Below are positions 12,032 through 25,600 of a stretch of DNA of 64,000 nt, piece after piece. Within the stretch, counting starts at the first letter, position 1, and each line of letters opens with the position of its first letter. The position numbers were made by a program, and so were the translations under genes. The DNA is taken from assembly GCA_030267565.1 (NCBI GenBank), contig BRXU01000006.1:3026001-3090000 (forward strand), in the 5' to 3' direction. Below the pieces are notes generated by a model. The model was given only the letters and a program-made list of their open reading frames with translations, was not told where the DNA came from and ran no database searches. The stretch is from Pleodorina starrii. Its lineage: Eukaryota > Chlorophyta > Chlorophyceae > Chlamydomonadales > Volvocaceae.

Positions 12032-13368
12032 ACACAACCAGCCCATCTCCTGTAGCCTCGCTCGCCGGGCCCTCCACGGCCCCGACGCGTCACAGCCCTG
12101 CGCCCCCAGGTCCCCGCGCACCCGCTGGCTCGCGCACGGACGCGCCCTCGCAGGCCGCGGCGCCCGCCTCGCCGCTGCCGCCGACCGATGCCACCGCTCC
12201 GCTGCATCCGCTGCACCACCCACAACCCTCTCCACAGCAACAGCATCACCAGCCGCAGCAGCGAGTACAGCATCGGCGCGGTCGCGGCCGCGGTCGCACG
12301 GCGGCAGCGCCCGCCGCCGAGCGCCTGGCCGCCGCCGCCGCGGTGCTGCAGCTACCCCTGACGGAGCTCCGAAGCCACCGCGGCTTCTGCTCGGAGCTGC
12401 GCGCGCTGGAGGACCTCACCCCCAGCGCGCTGGCGGACCTCCGCGGCGCGCTGGTCGACAGCCTGGGGCTCGCGCCGCCACAGCTCCGAGCGGCGCTGCT
12501 CTGCCAACCCCACCTGCTGCGCCTGCCGCCGTGCACTCTGGCGCGCCGCGGCGCGGCGCTGGCCCTGGAGCTGGCGCTGCCGCCGCCGCCGGGGCCCGGC
12601 GGCGGCGGCCCGCTGGCCGCCATCGTGGCGGCGGTGCCGGACGTGCTGCTGCGCCGCGCCGGCTACGCCGGCACCGCCGCCGCGCTGGCGGCGGCGCTGG
12701 CGCTGCCGCCGGACGAGGCGCTGGCGTTGCTGCGCCGCGAGCCGCAGCTGCTGCGGCACCCGCCGGGGTTCTACGCGCGCGGCGTGGGGCAGCTGGGCGA
12801 ACAGCTGGGGCTGGCGCTGGAGGCGGCGGCGGCGCTGGCGGCGGCGGAGCCGCAGCTGCTGGCGGTGTCGCCGGGCGTGCTGCGCGCCAACGGCGCGATG
12901 CTGCGGTCGCTGCTGCAGCTGAGCCGGGAGCAGTTGGCGGAGGTGGTGGAGCGCGCGCCGGAGCTGCTGGTCCGCTCGCCGGGCGTGCTGCGCGGCGCGG
13001 TGCAGCGCCTGGCGGCGGTGCTGAGCCGCAGCGAGCGCTGGCGCGCGGCGCTGCCGCGGCTGCTGGCGTCGCCGCACAACCTGGCGGTCGCGCTGTCGTT
13101 CCGCAGCGACCGTTACGACAGGCTGGAGTACCTGGCGGCGACGGGGCGCGACCGGATCATGGGTTTCAAGGAGGGGCTGTCGCTGGAGGATGGCGAGTTT
13201 GGGGAGGTGTTTCCGGAGTACGAGTACAATGTGTGGCGGCACAGGCTGGTGCTGCCGGCGGCGGGGGGCGGCGCGCAGCCGGCGGCGGGCCCTGCAGCGG
13301 CTGCGGCGCACCTGCAGCGGCGTGACGGCTCGGCGAGGGGACAGCCGCTGATGCGCGGGGGGGCCTGA
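11449..13368 (+). CDS. mTERF-repeat family protein, probably organellar
   Basis: A single uninterrupted ORF of 639 residues, unlike its intron-rich neighbours. mTERF proteins are alpha-helical-repeat nucleic-acid binders that act in chloroplast or mitochondrial transcription and RNA metabolism. From about residue 308 to 590 there are successive ~30-residue repeats with the family spacing: a Leu-rich helix, a P-LL turn and a second helix. Examples are LRREPQLLRHPPGFYARGV, AAEPQLLAVSPGVLRANG and VERAPELLVRSPGVLRGAVQ. Residues 1-40 are Arg/Ser/Ala-rich with few acids, like a transit peptide; residues about 150-300 are low-complexity Ala/Pro/Gln with a poly-Ala run from CTG/GCT repeats (11995-12030). 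The first in-frame ATG was chosen. The antisense strand also has a long open frame (12352-13311) because of the very high GC; I treat it as a shadow. Confidence 0.82.
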
Positions 13369-16300
13369 GGGGCGAGTAGCTCAGCTCCTGAGGGAGGGGG
13401 CGATTTGCGCATCACAGACCGTTTTTACGAGACCGTTTTTACGAGACCGTTTTCACGACGCCGTTTTTACGAGACCCACCAACGAGACCTGATGCATCTT
13501 GTGGGTTTGCTGAGCTGCGGCCATCGGCTGATCCATGGGGCCATCGCTAGTCGGTGGTCAGCATGTCGGTGATCCTTAAGCGCTGCGGTGCGCTCTGCGT
13601 CGGCAGCGCTGGCGGCAGCGTCAGGTATTGGGGGGTGCAGTGCCCCTGGTGCTTGAGCTTCTCGGTATCGGGAGGGGTGGGGGCGGAGTTGGATGTTTAA
13701 GACGATTTGATGGTTATAACGGTCACGTCGGATGGTGCGGATGTGGCGGTTTAGCGGGCTGAGGGGACCAGCCCGGATTGGGCGATTAGTTGGCGCCGTG
13801 GTGGTATGTGAGGGAGGGCGAGGAGCTTTCGAGGCCCGCCTCGGAAGGACGATTCGGTTTGCGACGCCAAGCCGACAACAACATAGGGCAGTGACCGCCA
13901 GACCGGCTTTGAGGGGCAGGTAGAGCGCGGTGGTGCGGATCTGACGAAGAAGAACTGTAGCGGAGGACAACCAGCTGGAGGGGAGGCCCATCAGGGGAGG
14001 GGAGGGGTCGGGCGGGGCGTCGCCCTGGGGTATTGAGTTCGAGGGATGTCTTGGCCCCATCCCCGTCCGCCATCGCGCCATCAGCCGGGGGCGTTGGATG
14101 CAACACGCAAGCTTGCCAGACCGAAGGCGGCGGAAGGGAGGCTTCTTCGCCAGACGAGGAGGTGTGCCAGGTGCGATTCATGCGGGGGGGGGCTGTTGAT
14201 TGATTGGATGGTTGGTCCATGCCGCCCTTTACTACTGTACCACGGTAGCGCGCTGGCATCCGCCGCACCCCTTGACCACCCCTTGGCTCGTTCGTAGGCT
14301 GTTTCCGGCGTGATGCGTTGCGTTGCGCTGCCCCCCTTCCTCCCTACCGTCCAGTCCTCCTTGCTTACCTCCCGTATTTCTTACCTCCCTCCCTTCCATT
14401 ATTGCTGCAACACGACGCAGGAGAGGAGATTTCGCCCTCCTTCGGAGCAATCTTTGCTCTGCGTCCTCACAGCAATGGTCGTGTCAAAACACCTAATCGC
14501 TCGGAAGTGTGTGCGCCTGCCTGCCCCTGCGGCGCCGCCACCACCGAAACCATTCGCTTGCAGCAGCTGTGCAGCTCGGATAGCGACCTCGCTCTCTTCG
14601 CTTTCTGCGCTGACGCACACCGCATACGGGTGAGTCGGTACGGCGGTCAGTGGTGTGGGCGGCTGCCTTGCCGGCATGTCCTCCTGCACGGCTATACCGT
14701 AGCCTTGACAGGTCGACGTGTCTTCCCTCGCTGCAACTCAACAGTCAGCTCAACAGAATGCCTTGCCGTCCGTTGCCAATCGCTTGCCATGGCCAGGGTG
14801 CCGTTGGCGTGGCACGCTCCAGCAAGTACCACACTCGCATTTCACGTTTTTATTTGTCGATTTTATTGTGTGTGTCTGAGCTTCACCCGCTGCTGCTGTC
14901 GGCACGTTGTCGCACGTGCCGGCGGCCGAGCGCTTGCACGCATCCAAGCTGGCCCGCTCTAACCTACACTGTCGTCTCCGCCTCCTAATGCAGGCGACAA
15001 GGGTGCAAAGCTCGGGGTGGACGGCGGCGGCTGACCTCGACGCTTGAGTGGGCGGTGGGGTTCTTTTGGGGGTACCGTATGCAAGCTGGCTCAAGTCGGG
15101 GACGTGAATGGAGTCTCATGAGCCCTTGGCCCGCCCTTCATGATGCGACCGGCAGCTCTTGCCACCGACGTGGCTGGACGATGTAACACCGGGCCTGTCG
15201 AGTCGGCAGCCGCCCTCCCCCGTGTGCATCCATGGAAGCCGTGAAGCCCTGAAGCGAGGCGTGCGAGGGTTGAGAACTAACTACCGTACCTCCTAGCTCG
15301 TCCATGCGTCTTGTCTTCCTGACGAGTCGCCCGCGCGCCAGCTCACGGCTTGGGACAGCTACGAGTCAGCGGGCATTTCCCCCCACTGTAAGGCATCGCA
15401 TCGTGGCCTGGTCGAGATCCTTGGTTGTGGCTTCGCGGTCTGGGCCCGCTGGGGCCTCCGCAACTCGGCTGACGTGCGGAGCTACGGAAACCCCAAAGCC
15501 CTGGACATGTGTCCCGAAGCCCGAGGGGTGGATGTGGAGCACCCGTAGCTCAGCCGCTGCCCAGGTTACCGTGCATGAAGCAGGGATAGAGACGGACAAC
15601 GGGACAAGCGAAGGCCGGGTTCGAACGAGGAGGCGTGTAAAAGCCACCCACCCACCCGCACTCGGGCTTGCGAGTTGCCGACCCAGACAATGGCCCGACA
15701 CGATGCGTGCCTACCCCACTGGGCCACCGAAAAATCGCGCCGTGGGGTAGGATGTAAAGAAGATGCCCGGGGGAGGGGGGGGACCAACGCAGGCCCCAAA
15801 TAAAATTCTCCTGTTCCTGTCCTATGGCCCCAGAACTGCCAGTAGGCGTCAGGTAACACCAGCATAGATTGTATCGCAGCCCGCCCGGGACATCCGCAAC
15901 ACGTCGACCGAAGCCGAGCGGGAACGTCCGGGGCGCTTCGGATCACACGACCAGACTTCGCGCGCTGCGTCAATCTTAAACTTGGTGACAAACAAACAAT
16001 CGCGAGCACATGCGCATCGGTTTCTCACGAATGGGCAAAGGCCACCCCTGCTGTGCGCTGGAAGTCGGGCGCGGCTTTCGCCCCGTCGAGGCCACCGATA
16101 TGTACATAGCACGGCCTGGCACGGGCTGTTCCTGGGACTACCGGGGGCGGGCCGTTCTTCCTCCCCGGATCACGCTTCATGCTTCATAGCACGCGACGTA
16201 GGTGTGGATAAGGCGCAGCACGCCAGGTCCCGGGCGCCAAAGAGGCCGCCGCCAGGTGTCATCAGGCGGCTGCTGCGCCACGAGTCACTCACCACTCAGG

Positions 16301-16649
16301 CTGTCCGCAGATGAATATACCAGACCTCACCTGGAAACCCGCAATCACGCATGTCATCTTGTCATGACCACGTGCCCACGTCTCTCCCTCCGTCCGCTAA
16401 CGTCATCATCTCCGTCCCTCCCCTGCGGTATCTAAGAATTACTTCCCCTCTGCCAAGCTGCCATGCATACGGTACGCTCACTCAACCCGTCGGTACACTA
16501 CTCCAGGAACCTGTGTGGCATCTGGCATGGGGCATTGCAACCCCAAGGAGGCCGTAAACACAAGGCAGCAGTAACATTCCAGCTCGCGGCCGTCAAACCA
16601 TTCTTCGCATGATGATAATCGATAATCGAGCTGCAGTCTCCCTTTTCTT
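13369..16649. other. Convergent intergenic region, no confident gene
   Basis: This lies between the mTERF-repeat gene (+) and the large Gln-rich gene (-), and includes both 3' UTRs. The only exon-like stretch is about 14421-14631 (+): preceded by a pyrimidine tract and CAG, open in one frame, and followed by GTGAGT. Its product (segment CAPACPCGAATTETIRLQQL) matches nothing I recognise and no partner exon is visible. A reverse family-B-like fragment lies at 16407-16440. Confidence 0.5.
13417..13485. repeat. 14-bp tandem repeat in the 3' flank of the mTERF gene
   Basis: The unit GACCGTTTTTACGA is repeated about 4.5 times with point changes (the third copy has TTTTC, the fourth starts CGCC). 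It begins 48 nt after the stop codon, so it is probably in the 3' UTR. Confidence 0.9.
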
Positions 16650-19600
16650 TCAATCAGCCGCTGCGGGCCGGTCCGCCGCTGCACTGCCGCACCCCGGCTC
16701 TTCCCCGAGCCCGTCCTTGATCTGTGTGCTCGACAGCGCCGACGGCTCAGCCGCACCGGGTTCGGCCGGCCGCCCCGCGCTTGCCCGGGCGGCCGCATCA
16801 TCGCCGCCTTCCAGCTCCCCCGCCTGCCCGCCTGACGATGAAGCTGGCGCAACGTCCAAGTTGGGGCGAAGCTGCGGCGCTGGTTGCTCGACCCCCTCGG
16901 GCGCCGCGGACCCCGCTCTCATGGCCGGCGCTGAGCCCTGCAACCCCGATGACGAATCGGGGGCGAATCGCGGGCTACCCTGCAGAGCTGGGCGCTCTTC
17001 GTGCTGCTCGTATCCGTGCTGCTGTTCGCCAGGCTCGGAAGCGTCAAGGCGATGCGGATCTGGCGTTCCGTAAGCGCATGGAGTCGCTGTGCCGCTGATG
17101 CTCGCCGGCGTTGTGCGCCCGCTGCTTAAACATCGCGCCAGGCCAGCACCAGGCTGCCATTGCTGCAGCGGCTCGACAGGATTCGCGCTAGCGCTTGCGG
17201 CGGCCGCCGTGCCGCCCGCCTGGGCTGCAAGCGGGCACGGCACCATCGCCGAGGACGACGGCGGCGCCTCCGCCGCTAAGCTGCGGCCGCTCGGCTCGGC
17301 GCGCAGGACGGGTGCGGCGCCTGACGCCGGGCCGTGCAAAGACGACGCCGTGACGTGCGGCAACGAAGCGGGGTAAGCCGGGGAGGGCTGTGGCGGGGCC
17401 GGCGGCTGGAGCGCGCCTTCAAAGGACGCCCGGTCAGGGCTGGTGCCATACACCAGCTCGTCGTGCACGGGCGGTTCGTCGAACCGCGGGTCAGACGGGT
17501 GCGCGGCAGACTGCGGGTGCAGCTCCAGGGATAGCCGCACGTGCACCGGCCTACCGACCGCCGCTGCTGCCATCACCGCCGCATCTGCCTCCCCGACCTC
17601 CGCAGCGCACACTGCATTGACAGCAGCGGCAGCCCCAGGCGAGGATGGTGTATCAGGCAACTGCGGCGGCACGTACGCATGCGGGGAGGCCGGCGTGTGG
17701 GGAGGAAGCGGCTGCGGCAGCGGCGCCGCCGCAGCAGCTATGCTGCCGTAGTCCACACTGCCGGTTGGGACCGGCGATGGCAGGCCCTGCTGCTGCACCA
17801 GCTGCGGATGCCGCTGTTGTTGCTGGTGCTGCGGCGGGTGGTAATGGACCTGCGGCTGCTGCCAGGCCGGTGGCGGCGGTGACGTCGGGCTCGCGGCGCC
17901 GGGGTGCGGCGCTCCCGAGGCGCTGCCGGCAATGCTGCTGGGGACGAAGCCCTTTAGCCCCGCCGCCGACGCGTGTCCGCCGTGGGACTGTGCGCCGTGC
18001 AACTGCTGCGCGGGATGCGGCTGCGCTGCCATCCCCGGGAGCGGCAGCTGGCAGGACATCGAGCGGGAGGACTGCGCCGACAGGCTGCCCGCCGACTGGC
18101 GGGAGAACTGCGCCGTCAGCGCCGCGCTCGTCGTCGCCGCCACGGCCGCGGCGGCGGCGACCGCTTCCAGCGAGTTGCGCCGCCGCGCTGCGGCGGCGGC
18201 CGCGGCGGCCACCGCCACCGACGGCCGCGCCAGGCCCCAGGTCCGCTCCAGAGCCAGCACCTCTGCCTCCTCCGCCGCCACCTCAGCCTGCAGCGCGCCC
18301 GCCTCCTCGTACAGCTCCGAGCCCACCGCCTCTTCCAGCGCGGCGCGACTCAGGCTGAGGCTGAAAACAAGGTACCTGCTTATCGGGCAGCAGCGCGGCA
18401 GGGGCCAGAATCGCGGCACTCGTTGGCACACCGCGCGACGGGGCGGTTTCTAAGAAAGCGGAGGTTGGGCGAGCCTCGCACGGCAAGGAAAGGCCCCGTC
18501 CACCTAAGAGAAGGATGACCGCGAGGGAACCGTCCGGGTCTGTCCAGCCGCCCGGGTCTGTGAAGTGTCCGGTGTGCGCACCTGTGGTGCGCCTCAGCCG
18601 CGTGCCTCTGCGCATCGTGCACCATGGCCCTCAGCTCCTCCAGCTCCGAAACCTTGCCGCTCTCTGTAGCCGCCAGCTCAGACATCTCGCCGGACACACG
18701 TGCCAGCTGCGCCGCCGCCACGTCGGCCTGGGGGGGGGGACCAGAGTCAACGCGGTGGGAAGTGGAGGTCGGGCGCGGGTTGCCGTAGTTCTCTCCTCCA
18801 GCTCTGCACTCTCCTCCGGCTGGCCCGACTAAGAAAGCCACCGAGATACAAAGGCAACAAAGATCTCGCGGGTTTGCCATCCTCCGATGTTTGTGCATGT
18901 ATTAGGCCGTGCGTTACCAGGTTGTACTAGCGGGCGCAGGCGTCCAAGCGGCAAGCCAGAAATCAGAAATCACGCACCTGCGCGATCAGCGCCCGAAGCT
19001 CTCCAGACAGGCGAGCAGCCTCCCGGAAGTCCTGAGGGCGGCAACAAAGGCGTCGGCGGAAATGGTGACGGATGTCTACTGGCGCATACGGCAGAACACC
19101 AAGGCAACACACACACACACACACGCACACATGGTGATGCCGCTGGTGTGCACACCAGCAAGGCATACGGCATCAGGCACAGCCCGAGCGCGTGCAATTT
19201 ACACCACGTGGAACGTGCAGGTCCGCACTGCACTGCACTACACGCTCCGCGCCGCACCTTGTTGGCCGCAGCCGCGCGCTTGGCGGCCTCCAGCTCGGGC
19301 AGCGACCTCTGCAGGCCGGCCAGTCCCTCCTGCACCGCCGCCCGCTCCGCCGCCAGCCGGCCGCGCTGCTCCGCCAGCCGGGACAGGTCCGCGCTCAGGT
19401 CGGAGATGCACCTGTGAGGAGAGCACAGCCAGCGGCGCAGTTCGGTGGTGGGGAGGGAGGCTTCATTGACGGGTGACATGTGGCAACCACGGACTGGCGA
19501 GAGGGAACAGCGACGTTCCGTATTCCAGGCCTTGCCCGCGATGTCACAGGACAGTCCTGACGCTTTGCGTGGGTAAGGCAGCGTGCTTTCGGCCAAAGCC

Positions 19601-22600
19601 TATCAAGGCGCAGCCGGTAGCGGCAACGAGGTTGAGCGTTCATGGCAACACACGCGGCCCACTCGCCCCTTAAGCATTGCATGCCTGCATGACCTGCCGG
19701 GAGGGCTCCACAGCGGGGCCCACCATCGCTGCGGGCCCATCTCCCCGCATCTACGCAGCACCCCGTACGGACTCTCACCTCTCCAGCCCCTTGAGGTCCT
19801 CCCGCGCCTTCTCGTCCGCCTGGTGCAGCCGCTCGCGCTGCTCCTGGCTGCTCGCCTCCGACGCCACGCGCTGCGCCAGCGCCTCCGCCTCGCAGCGCAT
19901 CATCGCCGCCGCGGCGTCCAGCGCGTCCGCCTGCAGCCGCAGCTGCGCCTGGTGTTCCTCCACCGCGGCTGCGCGCGCCTCCGCCTGACGCTCGCTGTCC
20001 TGTGGGTCGGGTTAAGGACCATCATGAACCATGGGTCAGTGGCTTCGCTTTCATCCCGGACAGGACAAAGCCGGCCTCTGTTTTGCCATTTCGCTCGACT
20101 ATGTATGCACAAGATGTGCATTAACCCCGCAGACGACAGCGTGCGACATGCCCCAGGGCTTAACGAGGCGGACTCAAGGGCGTCGCTGGTTGAAGCCTTC
20201 ATGAATGAACAACTCGCATGCAAGGGTGGTCTCCGCATGCAAGGGTGGAACCCGACGCGCACGCAGGGAACACGAACCTGCAGCGCCTGCTCGTGGCCGA
20301 CCACCTGCGCCTCCTCCGCCTCCAGCTGCCTGCGCGTCTCCTCCAGTCGCGCCAGGTCCTGATCGTACGCGGCGGCTTGCTGCCGCACGGCCTCCGCCGC
20401 CTCCACCACGGCCGCCCCCGCAGCTGCGAACGCCGCCTCCTTCGCCGCCAGCAACGCCCGGAGCGACTCGACCTCGGCCTGCATACACACGTTTTGTGCG
20501 GTTGTCAATTAAGAAAGCGCCCGTCGCTCAGTCGAGTACCGGTACCTTAATCGACCCAGCACGATGCGCCCTGCCCAGATCACCCAGACCCGGCGCGACA
20601 GTGTGTAGGGTCCCGCCCTCAACCCTTGCGCGAGCGTGCGCGCCCAAGCGCGCACCTGCAGCGTGTCCCTGGCGCTGGCCCTCCGCTGCCGCTCCGCCTC
20701 CGCAGGAGCGGTGGCCGCCGCCACCTGGGCCGCCACCTCCGCGCTCGCGTTCGCCAGCTCTGCATTGCGCTCCTCCAGCGCCGCGCGCCGCTGCGCCAGG
20801 GCCTCCTGCGCTGCCCGGTGCAGCATGGCAGCCGCCTGCGCCTCGCGGTCCGCCTGGGAGGCCAGCGTCGCCGCCATCTGCTGCTGGCCACTCTGTGGGG
20901 ACGGGGCGACGGGCAGCAGCAAAGCAGGCCGGGCACCAGTGCATTTGCGGGCGGAGGAAAGGAAGGGCGGTAGCGCAGGGAAATGGGCGAAATGACGGCA
21001 GTGGTCGCGACGCAGGGCGATCTAACGCGCGCGCATGTGGAGCTGCTGTCGTTGCGCTCCCGGGGCTATGCGTGGCTGTGAATGGGGCTAGGCGTGGCCG
21101 TGAATGGGGCTCCGGGGCCAGTGGAGCGCCCGCCTTGGCGCAGCTTCTACGATGAGAGGATCCGCGACGGTACAAATCCATTTTCCGTTTTTCGTCGTGT
21201 CATGGCTCCTCGTTCACCAAGCCAAGCCAAGTCAAGCATCGATCCATGTTAGTCCTACCCTCGCTTCGAGCTGCTCTCGCCCTCAGTCCGCACCTGCAAC
21301 CGCGCCAGGTAGGCTCCAGTGACGCGCCACACCTCCGCCTGGCGGCCCAGCACCTGCAGCCGAAGCGCCGCCGCGCGCTGCAGCGCGTCCGCCAGTAGCT
21401 GCACCTGCTCGTCCATACTCGTACGGCGGTACGACAGCTGGGAGAGCTGCTCATCGAGGGCCGCCGCCGTGTCAAAGTCCTCGCCCTCAACGGCCGCTGC
21501 CTGGTCGCCCTCCAGCTGCGTGATGCCTGCGCGGACGGCGGGGCAAGGCCAAGCAAAGCACACTCCATTTGTTATGTCCGCCAAGCTTGAGTCTTGCAAC
21601 AGGCCAACCGCCAGAAACAGAAAGACAAGTCCCGCCAGGCGAACACGTTTCACACTCATCATGTCGGCCTTGCGGGCCTCCTGCTTGCTACACCCCCGTC
21701 CCGTCACAAGCATGCTGGCATTGCACCCCGGCCCCACGGCTCCCGCAGCCCGCTGCCACGGCCTGCAACACTGAAAAGGCGACTGCGTCCTGACAGCCCC
21801 ACGGTGCAGCAGCGGCCCCACGGGACTTCGGCGGGGACTCACTCGCCAGGACGCCCGCCAGCGCCGCCTTGACGGCCCGCCGCTGCTGCTGCACGGCCGC
21901 CTCCACCTTCTGCGCCTGCGATAGCGCCGTCGCCAGCGCCGAAACCATTTCCCGCGCGCGGTGCTCCGCCGCGCCGCGACAGGCGTCCACGGAGCCGGTG
22001 ATGTTGTTGAGATAGGCCTCCAGATCAGCCAGGTTGGGCAGCGACGACGCGGCCGGCAGCGACGCGGCCGGGTCGGCCGCCACCCCGCCGCTGCTGACGC
22101 GCGCACCGCCACCGCCGCTGGCCAGGCCACGGGAGCGCGTGCGCAGACCGCCGCTGGAGAGGGGCATGGGCAGCGCTGGCGACGGCGCCGCCGCATTGGC
22201 GTCAATCAGGCTTCCGCGCTGCGAGTGGGCCGCGGCCGGCGCCTGTGCCGCCGGCGTGGCCACGTGCATGGGCGTCGACGGCGCCGCCGCCGCCACCGCT
22301 ACGACGGCGGGAGACGGGGCTGCGTGATCCGTCGCGGCGGGAAGGACGGACGAGGTGGAGGGTGCCACGTCGGCGGCCGCCGGCCGTGGCGGTGCGTTGA
22401 CTGGCATGGCGCCGGCTCGGTCTGCTGCCCCGGGGCTCTGTGCGTTCTGCATGGACGCCGAGATGTAGGGGCTTGTCCGGGCAGGGGCCGCGGCGGATGG
22501 CGTTGCGCTGGCTGCGGCGATGCTGGCGGCAGTGGCTGGCGACGGCGACGGCGGCGCCGCCGCGTGGCCACGTACCGCCAGGTCGCTACCGGGTGCCGGC

Positions 22601-25600
22601 GCATGCGCCAGCCCGTAGCCCTGGTACCCTGAAGCAAGGGAACCCCCCGCGCCGCCGGACGCGTGTGCGTACTGCTGCTGCCCGGGCCAAGCACCCATCT
22701 GGGTCACCGCCACTGACCCGCTGTCCGCGATTTGTTGCAGCAGCTGCGGGGCACACACGGGCATTTCCCAGGGTCGCGAGCCTCCCTCCGTGGCATGCAA
22801 CTGACACGTTCCCGGCAGACGCGGAAGTTCAACGACGCAACCAAGCGTAACATGTGCGGCTCTTCCCGCAACCCCGCAATGTCCGGACATGGCGATTTAC
22901 AGGCGTATCGAACAGGCCATGAGCCCACCGATCTAGCGTTGGTAAGGCAGGCTAGGGCGTAGGCGTATGCCTGTCGCAACCCATACTGCTGGACCACGGG
23001 GGCCCTTCTTACCTGCGTGCGCGCCTGGTCCTCCGGCGTGGGCGCTGGCAGCGGCGTCATGTACGGCTGAGTAGGCTGAGCTGATGCCACGTCTCTGCCA
23101 GCCTGTGAGTGAAGAAGCAGGCAGCCGTCGCGATTTAGAAAACAGTAACGTGGCTAAAACGACCCGACGATTCAGGGCCTGCCTGCCCCAGCCTGTACCA
23201 TCAGCCACGTACCGGTAATACATTCACCAGGGCCAACAGGATTATGCACGCACCTGCTCCTCGACGCGCGGTTGCGAACACGCCTGGGCCTGCGCCTGCG
23301 CAAGCTGCTGTGCTTGCTGATGATGCAGCAGCAGCAGCCCTTGCTGCAATTGCAACGCCTGATGTGGGTCTTGCTGCCGCTGTTGCTGGAGCTGGAGCAG
23401 CAGCTGCTGGGGCTGCTGTTGTTGATGCGGCGGCAGCTCCGCGTGCTGAGGTGGGTACGCCTGCTGCGCGTACTGCGCACCCTGGGGCTGATGCACAGGC
23501 TGGGGGTGTTGTGCGTGTTGTGGTGCGTGCTGCCCCGCCTCGCCCGGCCACACCTGCGGGTTGCGCCCAGGGTCCGCATCCGCGACCGCAGACGCGGCTG
23601 CTGTCTGCTGCTGCTGCTGGGCCGCAGTCATTAGGTACTGCTGCTGCTGTCCATGGTGCTGCACTGGCTGCTGCCCCTCAAGCGCGTGCACCTGAAGGTG
23701 CCGTGCCGTCTCAGTGAGCTGCGGGTTTGGCAGGACCGGATACTGCTGCTGCATCGGCAGGGACTGCTGTTGCTGCTGTTGCGATTGCTGCAAACGGTAT
23801 GGCATCTGCGACGGGTTTCCGGCAGCCGTCTGGCCTTGCTCGTTGGCAGGAGCATAGCCGAGATGGCTGGCGTCTGGGCGCCAGTGCTGCTGTGCCGTCT
23901 GCTCTGGCGGGGGCGATGGCGCCGGCTGTTGCTGAAAGTTAGACTCAGCGCGACTCACGGGCCGCTGCATCATCGTTTCCTGCTGCTGTGCCCATGCGCT
24001 CTGCTGCTGCTGCTGTGCCCATACGCTATGTTGCTGTTGCTGATAGCCGACGGCCTGCCCAAGCTGCTGTTGCCGCTCCTGGAACCCCGTGGTGCTGCGT
24101 TCTGCCCCGCCGGAGACGCCCGGGACTGCAGCGTGTTGGTTCACCGCCACCGACTCCGCTCCAGACGGCAGCGCGGCCTGCTGCCGCCCCTGGCTGTTCG
24201 CCTCGTCCTCAATCCCATAGCCCAGCTTCATCTGCGACGTCTTCTTGCGGGTCGGGTACGATATTGAGCCCGTTTCGCTGGCCGCAGGCGTGGAGGCGGC
24301 CGGCCCGGCCGCCGACGCCGAGTCTCCAGGGGCCTGTGAGAAGGGTGACAGCTGCCTGGACGCCCCGCTGGGCACGCCCCGCCAAGGCGGCGAGGTGAGG
24401 CCATTGAAGGAGTGGCTGCCCGATTCCGCCGCGGGGCGCGCCTGATGGTACCCATGCGCTGAGGCCGAGACCTGGCGCTGGTGGACATAATGCTGCTGGG
24501 ACTCGAACTGCCGCTGCGCATCGAGCGGCTGTGCGCCTTGCTGCAGGGGCGACTGCGGATAGTGCATTTGCTGTGGAAATCCCTGCTGCTGCTGTTGCGG
24601 CAGCTGCTGGGTCATCTGGGCAGGCGCGCCGGCGTTGCTTTGCAGCAGGCTATCGCCTGCCTGGTCGCTGGCACATGGCGGGGGCTCGGGCTGTTGATGG
24701 ATGCTGTGTGCGCCTGCGGGTGCCTCTGCATGCAGGGATCAGAGGAATGTAGAGGCGACCAAGAACGTCATTGCAGCCCAGCCCTCTGGCCAAATGCTAC
24801 CCTGTGCTGGTATTGAGTGAGAAGCATGAGAGTCAGGTCACGATCTCACGAACTCTCGGGCACTCGTGGGTTGACTTCACGCGTATTACTTTCCTACGGA
24901 GTGCCCCTGGTTGGGTAATTTCCCAACTCACCTTGCTGGGCCACATGGCTGCCAGCGTAGAACCGATGCGGCATGGAGTGACCCGCGGGTCGAAAGCTAT
25001 GTGTCGGCGCGCGCTGCGGCTGCGGCTGAAGAGCATCAGCCTGTGCAGCCGAACCGGCTGCTTGCATGCCTGCGCCCGCTGCGACTGGCCCCAGGGCCGA
25101 GGAATGTTGTTGCTGCTGTGCATGCGCTTGCGCCGGCAGCGCCACTTCCTCCTGCGGCGGCTGCGCCAGTGGTTGCTGCTCGTCGGTTGCCACAATTTCC
25201 AGGCCACTGCACGCGCATGCAGCATAACACGCACACATTGGGTTAACCAGGTGCCCAGCCAGAACATGCATCGCAGAGTACCCGAACAACGATGTAGGCT
25301 CCGCATCCGGGAAAATTCGAAGGCAGGATTTCTTTCCACCAGATGGGTTTACAACATGTTCGGTAATACCTCCACACGCGTACACTCCCCCCCGTGCCGC
25401 GTCCTCGGCACGCAGGCCGCACCTGAATAAATCGTCGTCACCCCCGCCGCCGAGGCCCCCGTCCTGTTCCGCAGGCCGCTGCTGTGGCTCCATGCGCGGA
25501 TGCGCGGTGGCATAGGCCCCCTGGTACTGCTGGGCATAGTTAGATGTCGCGGAAGCGGCCGTGACATCACCGCCCGCGGCCCAGGGCGCCACTGCCGCCG

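Noticed and set aside
12352..13311. 319-residue open frame antisense to the mTERF-repeat gene
   Set aside because: Arg/Gln/Ala-only composition is what the complement of GC-rich, Leu/Ala-rich coding DNA gives. The sense frame has clear mTERF repeats.
14421..14631. Exon-like segment with good acceptor and GTGAGT donor
   Set aside because: The translated sequence matches no family I recognise and there is no phase-compatible partner exon nearby. Mentioned only in the intergenic entry.
15617..15727. tRNA- or SINE-like RNA polymerase III boxes on the minus strand (TGGCCCAGTGG and GTTCGAACC)
   Set aside because: The boxes are about 90 nt apart, and neither an acceptor stem nor a T-stem can be paired around them. 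No second copy was noticed in the window.
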